NCBI GenBank assembly: GCA_021234155.1
Contig: JAJEKV010000051.1
Coordinates: 5,088,698 to 5,152,697, forward strand
Length of the DNA stretch: 64,000 bases
Direction: 5' to 3'
Source: Isoetes taiwanensis
Lineage: Eukaryota; Streptophyta; Lycopodiopsida; Isoetales; Isoetaceae
Every line of letters begins with the position of its first letter. Position 1 is the first letter of the stretch. This document shows, piece by piece, positions 21,946-32,045 of this stretch. The translations under genes and the position numbers were made by a program. The notes below the pieces were generated by a model. The model saw only the letters and a program-made list of their open reading frames with translations, ran no database searches and was not told the origin of the DNA.

Positions 21946-23020
21946 GGGAGAAGTCTTGGAGATCCCATATTTAAAAACAACTGACTTGTTGTTTGAAACT
22001 GTCATATTCTCAATGATAAGTGCATTGTTCCCATGCATTTCAAGTAGATCTGTGTCTGCATGCCTGTGGGTTTTATATAAAGCCAAGTCAAACAAAATAC
22101 GATATATTATTTTATTTTATTGTTGTCATATTCCAGGCATTGGACATTTTTACAATTTAAGAAATAGGCCAGCCCATAAATGCTTGCAAATCAAACTTTT
22201 TATAGTCAGCAGAGTGATGAAGGCCTCATGGCTGATCAGAGCAAAGCCCTGGAACTTATCAGCCTCTAGCTAAACGCGAGAGAAGTTTTGGAGATCCCGT
22301 GATTAAAGACCATCAAATTGCTGTTTGAAAGTCCAAAATGAAAGTCATTTTTCAAGCAAATGTGTTGTTTCCTCATGCATTTTGAGCAGCTCATTAGTGA
22401 CATAGATGTGTCTTTTGTAAAGTTAGACCATCATAAATGATATATACTATTTTATTGCTATCATGCTTAAGACCTAGAACCTTTTTTACAAGTTAAGAAA
22501 TGGACCAGACCATACATGCTTATGAATCTACCTGCTAGTAGTAAGGAGAGAGGCTTTGAGCCACTAAATAAAGTCACTTGGATTAGGTGCATGGTATTAC
22601 AGCAATCAGAATGCATGTGTGGGCATTCCTTATGTTGTTTTTATTTTTTAACCCCAAAGAGACCACATCCTTTAATATGCACGATTCCAGAACTTATGTG
22701 TAACAAGCAAGTACATTTATTTATTATTTTAATTAAAAAATTTATATTAATACTTATTTAATATTTACTATTAAATATTTACTTTGCCTTAGCCTTAAAT
22801 TAAAACCTTATCCTTAAATTAAAATAAAGACATTCCAGGGCAAAGCCCTAGAACTTATCAGCCTCCAGCAAAAAGCTAGAGAAGTCTTGGAGATCCCATA
22901 TTTAAAAACAGCTGACTTGTTGTTTGAAACTTCAAAGTAGAACATACTGTCATATTTTCAAGGATAAGTGCATTGTTTCCATGCATTTTAAGTAGATCTT
23001 TACCTGCATGCATGTGGGCT
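21945..23020 (+). repeat. Three imperfect direct repeats of about 150-190 bp
   Basis: GAGAAGTCTTGGAGATCCCA followed by a block on TTGTTTGAAA and ATGCATTT(C/T)AAGTAGATCT occurs at about 21949, 22270 (diverged) and 22868. The two outer copies share about 140 bp. A leader AGCAAAGCCCTGGAACTTAT precedes copies 2 and 3. Between copies lie AT-only stretches. No coding content. Confidence 0.8.
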
Positions 23021-23124
23021 TTATATAATTAAAAAATTTATATTAATACTTATGTAATATTTAATATTAAATATTTATTTAATATTTAAAAAAGCCAAGA
23101 TGGTTCATGAATGACAAGTACTTT

Positions 23125-24060
23125 TTTATTTTTTTTTGGTTGGCAAGATGACGAGTACTTCTTCCATCCATTTTATATCAAATTTGGCTTGCTGAATGAT
23201 AGTTTGTGGCCAAAATATTTCCGGCTCAAATATGATAGAAATTCTTGCTTTCCACATCCTCTAGAGAAGGAGATAGATTCTCCAGTCTCTAACAGGATGA
23301 GGAAATAGAATGTTCATTAAAGGCATGGTTGGAAGATGGGGACATCGAATTCCTGACATGCAAGTTCTAGCATCCATTTTGACCAGATACAACTCCTAGT
23401 AAGGTGATTTTCATCCTCAATACCCTGCACATATCTGTCACATAGGTTAGAAAAGGCGATTCCCATCCTATGTCTCTTGGCATTAGTGGCTAAAGCCTTA
23501 TGCCAGAGTTGCCAAATAAAGGATTTGATCTTGGGATTGATAAGGGAGTGCCACGTGAATTTTAGATTAATAATACATCTATCCTCACTAATATTCCATC
23601 TGGTTTAAACAAGGTGGAACCATTTAAATTGGAAATTTTGCCACTAAAATTCCACAGGCTTTCACTTAAATAGGATCGGTCATAGAGACAGTGAATAGGG
23701 GCGTCTATACTCTATCAGAACCAGCTAAAGGCATTAGGTTGAGTTCTAGCTAACTTGAGCTTATGAGTGGATAACAAGTGTGACCAAGAATTCTGCTCTT
23801 GATTTGGCAAAGGCCTGAAGTTGATGCTTCTCGTATAGCTGTGAGTAACCATGTTAAAGTCCCCAACCATCACACATTCATCATAGGGAATGTTATTTAA
23901 ACTATTTCTGAGAGAATTCCAAAAAGGATGTCTATCCCCAGGTTGATTGAAAGCATAGATATTAACAAAAGCAAACCTGATGTTATCTCACCATGGAGTA
24001 CTACCATCTGCCACCATTGTCATGAACCATTTGAATGTTATATTGATTCTGACCGTCTCT
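23125..24060 (-). mobile_element. L1-like LINE fragment lacking the reverse transcriptase
   Basis: Reading the minus strand from about 24000, an endonuclease segment appears: FAFVNIYAFNQPGDRHPFWN, then CVMVGDFNMVTHSYTRSINF. GDFN is the conserved catalytic motif of the LINE endonuclease. Within a few hundred bases the frame changes to the C-terminal zinc-binding region, INPKIKSFIWQLWHKALATN followed by CDRYVQGIEDENHLTRSC. The RT domain that should separate them is missing, so there is an internal deletion. A poly-T run at about 23126-23140 would be its poly(A) tail. Confidence 0.78.
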
Positions 24061-24099
24061 CCAAGCTAAAGAGATATGATATATCTGTAGAGCTGTTAT

Positions 24100-24860
24100 T
24101 TATCTTAATTGCCTAAAGCTTAAAATTGGAAGGAAGAGTGTTAGATAAAAGCTTATATTCAAAGTCTCTAAAAGCTTATACATTATTGGCCCAATTTACA
24201 TGGCTATAGCTAATATATCGTTGTTTTATTGCATTACCTGATGTTGCATCCTAATAAAATTGCTTCTTGGTGGCGACTTACACACTTCCCTATAGCCTGA
24301 AGCTTACAAAAAGGCCTTAGTGCGACACCAGACAGTTGCTCATTGTTTCCTCTCCCATCCACTTACTTCAGATAAGAGTACTTTTTTTTTTTTTTTTGGG
24401 GGATGTATTACGAGAAACAAATATTATCATGTCGGACATGTGCTTTTAACCTATCAAAAATGCCGATGGTTGCATCACATTGGGGGTCCATTGGATTACC
24501 TGTACTGCATACAAGACATATCATACCATTGTTGCAGGCCTGCAACTTGTATCACAAGCCCATGTTTCATTAACCATATAAAGTGCATGCATTCTTTTAA
24601 TCTTATCAGTACCGTTCGCAGCCACTCTGATCTTTCCTCATCTACTGACTTGAATCCCATGGTGCTCCATCCAAGAGGTGAAAAGGCCTCAGAGGTAAAG
24701 TCATTTCAAGTTTTAGCCTCAGAAACAAAAAATTATTGATTAGTCTCTAATATTTTAATTTTAGGTATTGAGACTGAATGTAATACAATGACCACACAAT
24801 TATTAAGCCCATACCATGATTATTCTGATATTTTTTAATACTACCTCTCTATCGCCTCCA
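24100..24860. other. Gene-less stretch with a T17-like homopolymer
   Basis: No convincing exon. A poly-T run at about 24381-24398 may be the poly(A) of another minus-strand retroposon whose body I cannot delimit. Confidence 0.4.
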
Positions 24861-24869
24861 TTCGCACAG

Positions 24870-25180
24870 GTGCCCACCATCTCCGAATTGAAACATGCAG
24901 ATGGAGTGGGGAGCCATGCCAGGACAAAATCTTTCAGTGCTATCAGATGGGAGCCGTTGAGGATGAATGTCACACCTTCCAGAGATGCCCGACATATAAT
25001 CAGATTCGAACATGCTACGCTCTGTTCATCAGACCCGAAGAGTTGCTACACATAATATTGAGCACGGCTTCAGTGCGATCACTAGGATCATACATTCAGG
25101 ATGTATATGAGGGCTCAGATATGCCCGGGGATAAATACTTAATGTGTATACATACGTCATCATGCATAATCGTATAGCTT
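24870..25180 (+). mobile_element. LINE C-terminal fragment
   Basis: The frame reads AHHLRIETCRWSGEPCQDKI and then VEDECHTFQRCPTYNQIRTC, ending SLGSYIQDVYEG. This is the C-terminal tail of a LINE polyprotein with a C...C...H...C zinc-binding pattern, the same layout as the minus-strand copy at 28789-29030. The RT is absent upstream, so this is a 5'-truncated copy. Confidence 0.7.
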
Positions 25181-25199
25181 GTCAGCAGACTTATTGCTG

Positions 25200-26070
25200 C
25201 CACAATTTTTCCCCGAAAAAACCCTTCGGGGCAGTAATACACCAGCTGCGCTTTTGTATTGGGTCCCATAGATCAATTGGTCTTCGTAGATGATAAAAAA
25301 ACATTCAATGTATTCAATTCTTTTGTGCTAACAACCTATCTCGTATGGGAACCAACCCAACCAACCAACATGTATGCAATACTATTTCCAACTCTTTTAG
25401 AAAGAAGCCTACATAGACCAAGTCTAAAACCTTAGTTGCAATGACAAGTAGACAATTTAATTTTGTGTTTACGTATGTAGACCAAGCACTAGTATCTAGA
25501 CCAAGCACCAAATGAAAGAATTTTCTTGTGCTTTCTCAGTATTAAATAGGTGTCAATCTCCATCAGAGACAATTGAAGCCTAGTATGCTAACTACCAACT
25601 CGTCTTGCATTGGGAACGTGTTTGGGTACATGATCACCTTGTAGTTTACATCTTAGGAAGACTAGACAAGAGGAAACTTCTATGTTCTTACCATGGGACC
25701 TTCTTGCTAGAGCAACCTTCCTTGTTTTATAGCCATATTAATAAGAATGTCATGCCAGCTCAGCAATCATATGTAGCTAAGTTCAATTCCATTTCTTTGG
25801 TGTTTGAGTAGATTATATTAATATGTAAGATCACATATATAAAAGGACAAAATAGTATATGCATCCAAGGAATTAAAAAAATCATTTTTCCATTTTATTT
25901 TTCTATGTTTTTCCGCTATCCGGTGGTGATGCCAACCATGCATATGTTGCACAATAATAGGGGTTCCAGGGGAGATTTGATATGGATGCATAAACCAACG
26001 TTTTTGAGACCATACTGCTAAAATAATTGAATGGGTTATTATAAAAAGAAAATAAAGGTTCACAAGAAAA
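25200..26070. other. No gene seen
   Basis: AT-rich sequence with short random frames only. TTCCCCGAAAAAACCCTTCGGGG at about 25208-25230 is a small hairpin that may belong to the 3' end of the LINE fragment. Confidence 0.5.
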
Positions 26071-26077
26071 AATAAGC

Positions 26078-26290
26078 ATGTTAGTTAGTTGGTTGGATTG
26101 GTTAAAGTATTCTTATTAGGATATTAAATTATTCTGATAGAGGTTCGAGTCCATATTTCAAAATCATGGGCACACCTAATCATAAATGAGATCAAAATAA
26201 GAGATGTCCAGAGGCCTCAACATACGATCTGCGCCATAGGTTGGACGCAACCGAGGACACTTTCTTTTATTTTAAAAATTTTTCTTTCAA
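26078..26290 (+). mobile_element. tRNA-derived SINE-like element
   Basis: TTAGTTGGTTGGATTGGTTA (about 26084) resembles a tRNA D-arm/A box, and GAGGTTCGAGTCC (about 26140) is a good B box (GGTTCGANTCC) some 40-50 bases on. Together they form an internal RNA polymerase III promoter. No cloverleaf with paired acceptor stem is evident, so this is more likely a SINE head than a tRNA gene. The tail runs into T-rich sequence near 26270-26290. Confidence 0.5.
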
Positions 26291-27022
26291 CTCAGAAAGA
26301 GTGTGTATTATTTGGATATTGGGTAGTGATAATCAAATTGTTGTTGTGTTTCTTTAATGCAATATATGTAAGCATTAATGCTCGCAGATTCCTTTGCAAA
26401 GTTATTGTATTTTTTATCTCTAACATCACATGGTAATCAACATGTACACGCATAATAATCATAAAATACATTTTGGGTGTTAAACTCGCCACGCATCTCA
26501 AATTCGAGAACAAATTGTATTATGCTAGTTTCATTGACAATTTTCATTTATGCTATTAAAAGATTTTACGGATGCTAAAAGATTTGGTTTTGTATTTCCC
26601 TGTTGGTCAAGCACTACATAAATGACTATTCTTGTCCCTTCTAATATGGAATACCTAGAGGTGGGACATCATTAAAGGCTCCAAGTCAACATCCATGCTT
26701 AAAGCGAGGAGCAAGTGGAGCACTTGCCGAAGTCCACATAAATATATCCTTGGGTAGATAGTATGCAAAAGGCGGTTGTTTATTTTACTCTAGGTAGCCT
26801 GCCTTACGAGTGCTTCGTGTCAACAACACGAGGGAAATAACCATGTGCACTGTTTTGAAATGGATGACAATAAATTACGAGAGAGACAAAAAAAAAAAAA
26901 AAAACACGCTTCTTTCGTCTAGCAGTACTTTACCATTCTTTAAATAGACTCTAGTTTGTCTTCTTCCAATCATAATAATATTGCAAGTCGATAGATACTT
27001 CATCGCAATCTCTTGTACTCGT
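26291..27022. other. Gene-less stretch with poly(A) run
   Basis: No exon seen. A run of 18 A residues at about 26888-26905 may mark the 3' end of a plus-strand retroposon. The right part is the promoter/5' UTR side of the TfdA-like gene. Confidence 0.45.
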
Positions 27023-27174
27023 GTAAGTACACGCCATCTTGATATCCATAGCGCCTAGAGAGACAACTAAGCAAGAGCAAATGGAAGTGATATGCCCTGT
27101 AAGTACGTGCCATCTTGATATCCGTAGCGCCTAGAGAGACAACTAAGCAAGAGCAAATGGAAGTGATATGCCCT
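27023..27174 (+). repeat. 76-bp tandem duplication spanning a start codon
   Basis: 27023-27098 and 27099-27174 are near-identical (starting GTAAGTAC and ending GATATGCCCT). Each unit contains the start ATGGAAGTG; the true start of the TfdA-like gene lies in the second unit. The duplicated start in unit 1 (27081) heads a 17-codon upstream frame ending at 27134, out of frame with the main start because 76 is not a multiple of 3. Confidence 0.92.
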
Positions 27175-28339
27175 GGTCACACTAAAGGGTTACAGATTCC
27201 AATATTCAGGCAATCATGGAATGATGTATTGGAGATAAAGGCTAAAGAACAGAAGATCTCAGAAGATGGGATACCATTCCCCTATATAATGTCACCATTT
27301 AAAACAAGCGCAAGTGCAGAAGATGCAATAAAGAGCAATAAGGCGCTAATAGAGAAGTGTTTAGAAGTAAGTGGAGCAGTGATTCTTAGGGGATTTAAAG
27401 TGAAAAGTGCGTCAGATTTTAACAAGGCATTGGATGCCTCAGGTTGGGAGGAACGTACTTATCTTGGAGGGGAGGCTACAAGGAGAAAAGTAGTGGGAAG
27501 AGTATACACTGCGAATGAAGGCGTGCCACTTGGACAGACAATAGGCTTCCACAATGAGGGAGCATATGTAGGGATTGAATTTGAACGCTGCGATTAGTTT
27601 TTATATGTTTATATCTCTGAGTTATATTTTCATGCAATTTGAATTAAGTGAGCATTTATTTTCATGCAGCTTGCTAGGCCAATCCGAAGAATAGTCTTCT
27701 ATTGTGATGTAGAGCCCCCATTAGGGGGTGGGGCAACAACGGTGATACAAGGGCACGTGATCTACCAGAGGATGGTTAAGGAGGACCCCAAATTTATACA
27801 ACAACTAGAACAAAAGAAATTGAGGTACTCGAAAGTTCTAAGGGAGCATGGAGATGGAAGTTGGAGGGCCATGTTCCAAACAGACAATCGAGAAAAGGCA
27901 GAAATAAAGTAAGAAAATATGCATGTCTTAAATATGTGGAATAATCTTTTTGCTGATGGAAATGTGTTTCATTTCCTACAGGGCTGCATCATTAGGTTCT
28001 GAAATTGAATGGCTATTCACAGGGGCCAAATTCCACTCTCAGAGCTTGCCAGGAGTCATCACACACCCGACTACGGGACAAAAAACTTGGTTCAATGCAC
28101 TTTCTGGAATTCGCTCCTTGATGAATATATCAGAACCAGGAACATACGAAGTTTCTTTTGGAGATGGCACGCCTATTCCAGAGGAGAATATCCAGACTAG
28201 TTTGCGAATTATGGAGGAAGAACATGTTGCAATTCCGTGGCAGCAAGGCGACATCTTAATTGTTGATAATTTGGCAGTCCTTCATGGCCGCCAAGCTTCT
28301 GCTTCTCCTCGTAGTATCCTAGTCTCCCTTTGTGCTTGA
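27157..28339 (+). CDS. TfdA/clavaminate-synthase-like Fe(II)/2-oxoglutarate oxygenase
   Basis: Exons 27157-27567, 27670-27908 and 27982-28339 join at GT-AG sites into 335 codons, the usual size for plant members of this family (about 330 residues, like Arabidopsis At3g21360). ATG 27157 gives MEVICPGHTKGL. Residues 131-137 read FHNEGAY, the HxE iron-binding pair (H132, E134). The distal His is H318 in VLHGRQ, and R327 near the end fits the 2-oxoglutarate-binding Arg. FYCDVEPPLGGGATTV is typical of the family. The enzyme should use Fe(II), O2 and 2-oxoglutarate to oxidise a small substrate that is not known for the plant members. All splice junctions keep the frame, so it looks functional. A 76-bp duplication puts a short upstream frame in its 5' leader. 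Confidence 0.88.
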
Positions 28340-28788
28340 TTCCACCCTTATCTCTTTCTATGCTTGATGCTCTATATAAGTTTTTGTGTATTTTAGTGGT
28401 AATACTTGACCGATGTACAATTATTATAGAGTCCATAAAGATGTCTTAGCTGTTTAGAAGCTTTTTTTTCGTGGCAATAAATCTTGCCATGTAGCCTTTA
28501 AAATATCTATAAAATGCGTACCGTACCTATAAAATACTTATCGTACTCGTCTTGAAAACTACCAGAATTTGACACAAAAATAATGCATTATTTATTCCTT
28601 ACGTGCCGTACCACTGGTACGGTACGCTAAGTACTTGAAAGTTACCATAGCCGTACGGAAACAACAATGGTTATGATGTTGTTTTACTACACAAAAAGTT
28701 GTATAGATTTGTAATGTAATGTAATGTAATATTATTATCACGCCCACTTTGGACCTTGAAAGGCCATGGAGCGGCAAATACACAATAT
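28340..28788. other. 3' flank of the oxygenase gene
   Basis: No gene. A (TGTAA)n microsatellite of about four units lies at 28709-28729. GTACCGTACC-like inverted pieces lie at 28520-28630. Confidence 0.5.
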
Positions 28789-30130
28789 TCATAGTTTCAG
28801 TACTAGTGAACGGTGTGCTTCTACAGCTTTAAAATAGTGACCAAGCAGCAAAGGGTCCTTATCAAGTAATGTCAGAAAATCATTAGCCTGTATACAGAAC
28901 CTGTTTCTAATCTCTTCATAAGCTGAACAGTGTAAAAACACATGGGCTTCATCTTCGATCAACTTCTGTTCACACACCAAGCAGTACCTCTCTTCTTTTG
29001 GAACATTGTACCATCTGCCCGTTTCCACATGCAGCCTATGGGAGCTTGTCCGGTATTTTGCTATGGGTGCTTCAAGAATCTCGAATTTGTGCTTTCAGTG
29101 CACGTTTGTTCGAATAGACCAACAACGGTTTTTACTTAGAAATGTATGTGATCATCGTGATCCTTTGGTTGCCCATAATTTTTCCACAACAGCGTGCGTA
29201 ATAGATCTCGGGCCCCAAGCTCAAAGATCCGCCAATCTTGCAGACTTATTCCCCAACGTTCAGCCCATTTTAGCAAATTTTGATACCATCCTGAGGAAGT
29301 AGATTGCGACATAGCTATCTTGGATAGGCGCCCATCTGGCTGTTGGCGAATCCTGTTGACAAAGGTTATTGCACGATAGAGAGCTTTCCGCTTCCAAAGG
29401 AAACATGCACGCCTCGCTAGCATAATTGCAAATGGAATCTGGCTGTTTAACCCCAATTCCTCACGGAGAAATACTTTCAACACTATTTCAATCTGCGACC
29501 CGGTGATGTCTTTGAGATGCGGCCCCATATAGGTGATCCATAAAGGATAACGGTTTGCACTAATGTTTTGAATAAGATTTTCTTTAGCCCCCAGTCATAG
29601 AGAGAAGCTTTATGACATCTAGTTAACATACCGTATAAAGATGCTTTGCCACCTGCTATCCGTTTTCTGACACATTCTTTCCAGGAATATTTAGAAGAAA
29701 ACTCTAATCCTAAATATTTGTAACAATCCACTATTTCCAGAATATCACCTTTATACCTGAATACAGGCCTGTGAGTCGTCCCAAAGATCATCACTTTAGA
29801 TTTGGCTAAATTGACTTTCATGTGTCGCATCACAGAAAGCTGCTAGATTATCAAGGTGAGACTGCAAACCCTCTGGTTTATCTGCTAACAAAGCCACATC
29901 GTCAGTGTATAATAAGACAATTGCCCATGCGGGTGCCTGCTAAGCCTCTATGACTCAACCATTCCTCCAGCTCATCTATATAAAGACCAAACAAAGTAGG
30001 GGATAATGGGCACCCCTGCTGAACACCTATTGTGCTTTGGACCTCTGCAGCAAAATCATCAGACAACCTTACTATTACCTCTGAATATAGCTTAGCAATA
30101 GCTCCTCTTATAAATTAACATTCGAACTTC
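28789..30130 (-). mobile_element. 5'-truncated LINE with RT and C-terminal zinc motif
   Basis: On the minus strand from 30130 the frame gives GVQQGCPLSPTLFGLYIDEL (RT motif), then VLLYTDDVALLADKPEGLQS, where YTDD is the polymerase active site (usually YADD). One nucleotide is out of register near 29840, after which NLAKSKVMIFGT and CYKYLGLEFSSKYSWKECV follow. A further shift near 29500 leads to the connection region, and the C-terminus reads METGRWYNVPKEERYCLVCE with a CxxC...H...C pattern. The 5' part (endonuclease and RT fingers) is missing, as expected for incomplete reverse transcription. At least two frameshifts make it inactive. Confidence 0.85.
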
Positions 30131-30194
30131 AATTTAGATAATCTTAGCTTTGATGAAAAGATCTCATCCTCATTTACATTGCAATTGAACACAT

Positions 30195-30350
30195 TCTCAT
30201 TTGGATCATCACCAAGAGGTTACGGTTATTTCTATTTGGATCATCACCAAAAGATTACGGTTATTTCTATAAAAAAAAATATACCCCCAAATGAGGGGCA
30301 TTTTAGCAATTTCAGCAAAACTTAAAGGCATTTTAGAGTTTTTTTCTTAA
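30195..30350 (+). repeat. Short tandem duplication and small foldback
   Basis: ATTTGGATCATCACCAA(G/A)AG followed by GTTACGGTTATTTCT-like sequence occurs twice (about 30198 and 30234). It is followed by CCCCCAAATGAGGGGCATTT, which resembles the foldback sequences at 30901 and 53242. Confidence 0.6.
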
Positions 30351-30900
30351 AAACAAAGTAAACACCAACATGCTCTATAACTAAGCATATGTTGGTTTTG
30401 TTTCGATTATTATGGAATAAGCTCCACATAGCATGCCAGAAAGATTGGAGGGATGGCCATAAGAATGCGCGGATAATGACATCGTGAAATGTCTCGCAAA
30501 GATGAATTAGTTGGTGCTGAAGGTGTCGAAAAAAATAAACGTGGTATAACTAGTCAAGATTCCTCCAGAAACGAGTGCTTTACAATATAAAATGTCGCAT
30601 CAAGGCGTACCAACCATTAGTGTATTGCATCCTTCCTTTTAATGTATCTCCCCATTAGTGTTTTTTGTGGAGAGCCATTGTTGTGATAGATATTACAATA
30701 GCCATATGTAGCATTTTTATACTTGGATTACAGTTATTAAATGCATACATCAGTTGTACATTCATTTCACACATTTTTTCAAAAACAATCGTGTAAAATA
30801 TATTCTTGATCTTCTAATTATGCAATCTAATTACTACTGATGAAGTATACCAATAGTGGACCACTTAAAAACAGACAAGGAAGCATTGAAAAAAAAATAA

Positions 30901-31080
30901 GAAAAACTACCAAACTACCCCTATGAGTTTATGTAATTACCAAAATGCCCTTATGAGTTTTAAAATTACCAAAATGCCCCTACACACCTACTATACACAA
31001 GGGCATTTTTGTAATTTTGAAACTCATAAGAGTATTTTGGTAATTATACAAACTCATAGGGGTATTTTAGTAGTTTTCCC
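30901..31080. mobile_element. Foldback MITE-like element, 180 bp
   Basis: Left arm (30901-30980) and right arm (about 30999-31080) are reverse complements for most of their length. The left arm starts GAAAAACTACCAAACTACCC and the right arm ends GGGTATTTTAGTAGTTTTCC. The arms themselves contain repeats of ATTACCAAAATGCCC and ACTCATA. No coding content. Such long hairpins are typical of foldback MITEs and of precursors of small RNAs. Confidence 0.85.
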
Positions 31081-32045
31081 AAATTTAATTAATAGTAAAA
31101 TGTAAAATTTAAAATGTAAAAATGCACTTAAAAGCCCTTAGTATGAGGATTGCGTATGATTTTTCTAAAAAACATTGTGTACATATAGCCGATTAAAACC
31201 TCCACATAAATGATTCTTTATAAATAGCATGTAGCATTCAAATACCCTACTGTTGTGGAGTCAATTTATAAATTATGTACATTATTCAAATAGCCTACTC
31301 CTCTGGAGTGTATTTATAAATTGTATCATTCAAATACTCTCCTATTGTGGATCAAGAGAGGATGTTTGAGTGTGGCCTTACTTTTCTTTTACCTGCTTTA
31401 TTCAATGGTTGAGATTGAACAAAAACTTTGTGTTGATCCACTATTCAAAGTCCATCCATTTAACCATAGTCTGCTATTGGACCATGGTCCACTATTGGTG
31501 ACCCCCTCTAATACATAAGGCCAATGTGTCTAGATGGCAATTGCAATCCACCATGTGTATAACATTCAATCCAAGAGTACGGCCAAACTTTTTGGCTGGT
31601 GTAAATGCTATCTTGAGCCAAAATCTCACTCACCTTAACTACCCACGTAGGCTGAGCTTCCAACTAGGTGATGATTTTTGTATACCTAAAGATAATTCAG
31701 GCATCATAGCCAACCACACATCTTTTAAGGAGTGGTAACAAAATATTTTAAGTGATGCGGCATGAACATCCCTAAATTGCGACAATTTAACCTGTCTGCG
31801 TGCTCGCTCTTCAGCAATAAATCCTCTTCATAAAGCAAGCTAAAATGACTCTTGTATACATTTCATATATATTATGGTAGAATGAATCAACCAATCAAGC
31901 ACTCAATCCATATCATTACAAAATGGTATAGTGGCATGCCTTATCATGCAGAAAATGTTATTACTCACATGTGTCACTCTATTCTGACAATGAGTTAATG
32001 AAGCGCCCAACAAGAGTGTTGTAGTATTATTGACATTGCCTTTTT
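31081..32045. other. No gene seen
   Basis: AT-rich sequence containing a short repeated phrase of the type TTATAAATTGTA...CATTCAAATA near 31225-31340. It forms the 3' flank of the FBL11-like gene. Confidence 0.5.

Noticed and set aside
23150..23308. Plus-strand ORF near the poly-T run
   Set aside because: Lies opposite the LINE 3' region and has no recognisable content.
26078..26165. A functional tRNA gene
   Set aside because: A- and B-box-like motifs are present, but no acceptor stem or full cloverleaf can be paired.
28706..28730. TGTAA repeats as a regulatory element
   Set aside because: Simple microsatellite of about four units; nothing else supports a role.
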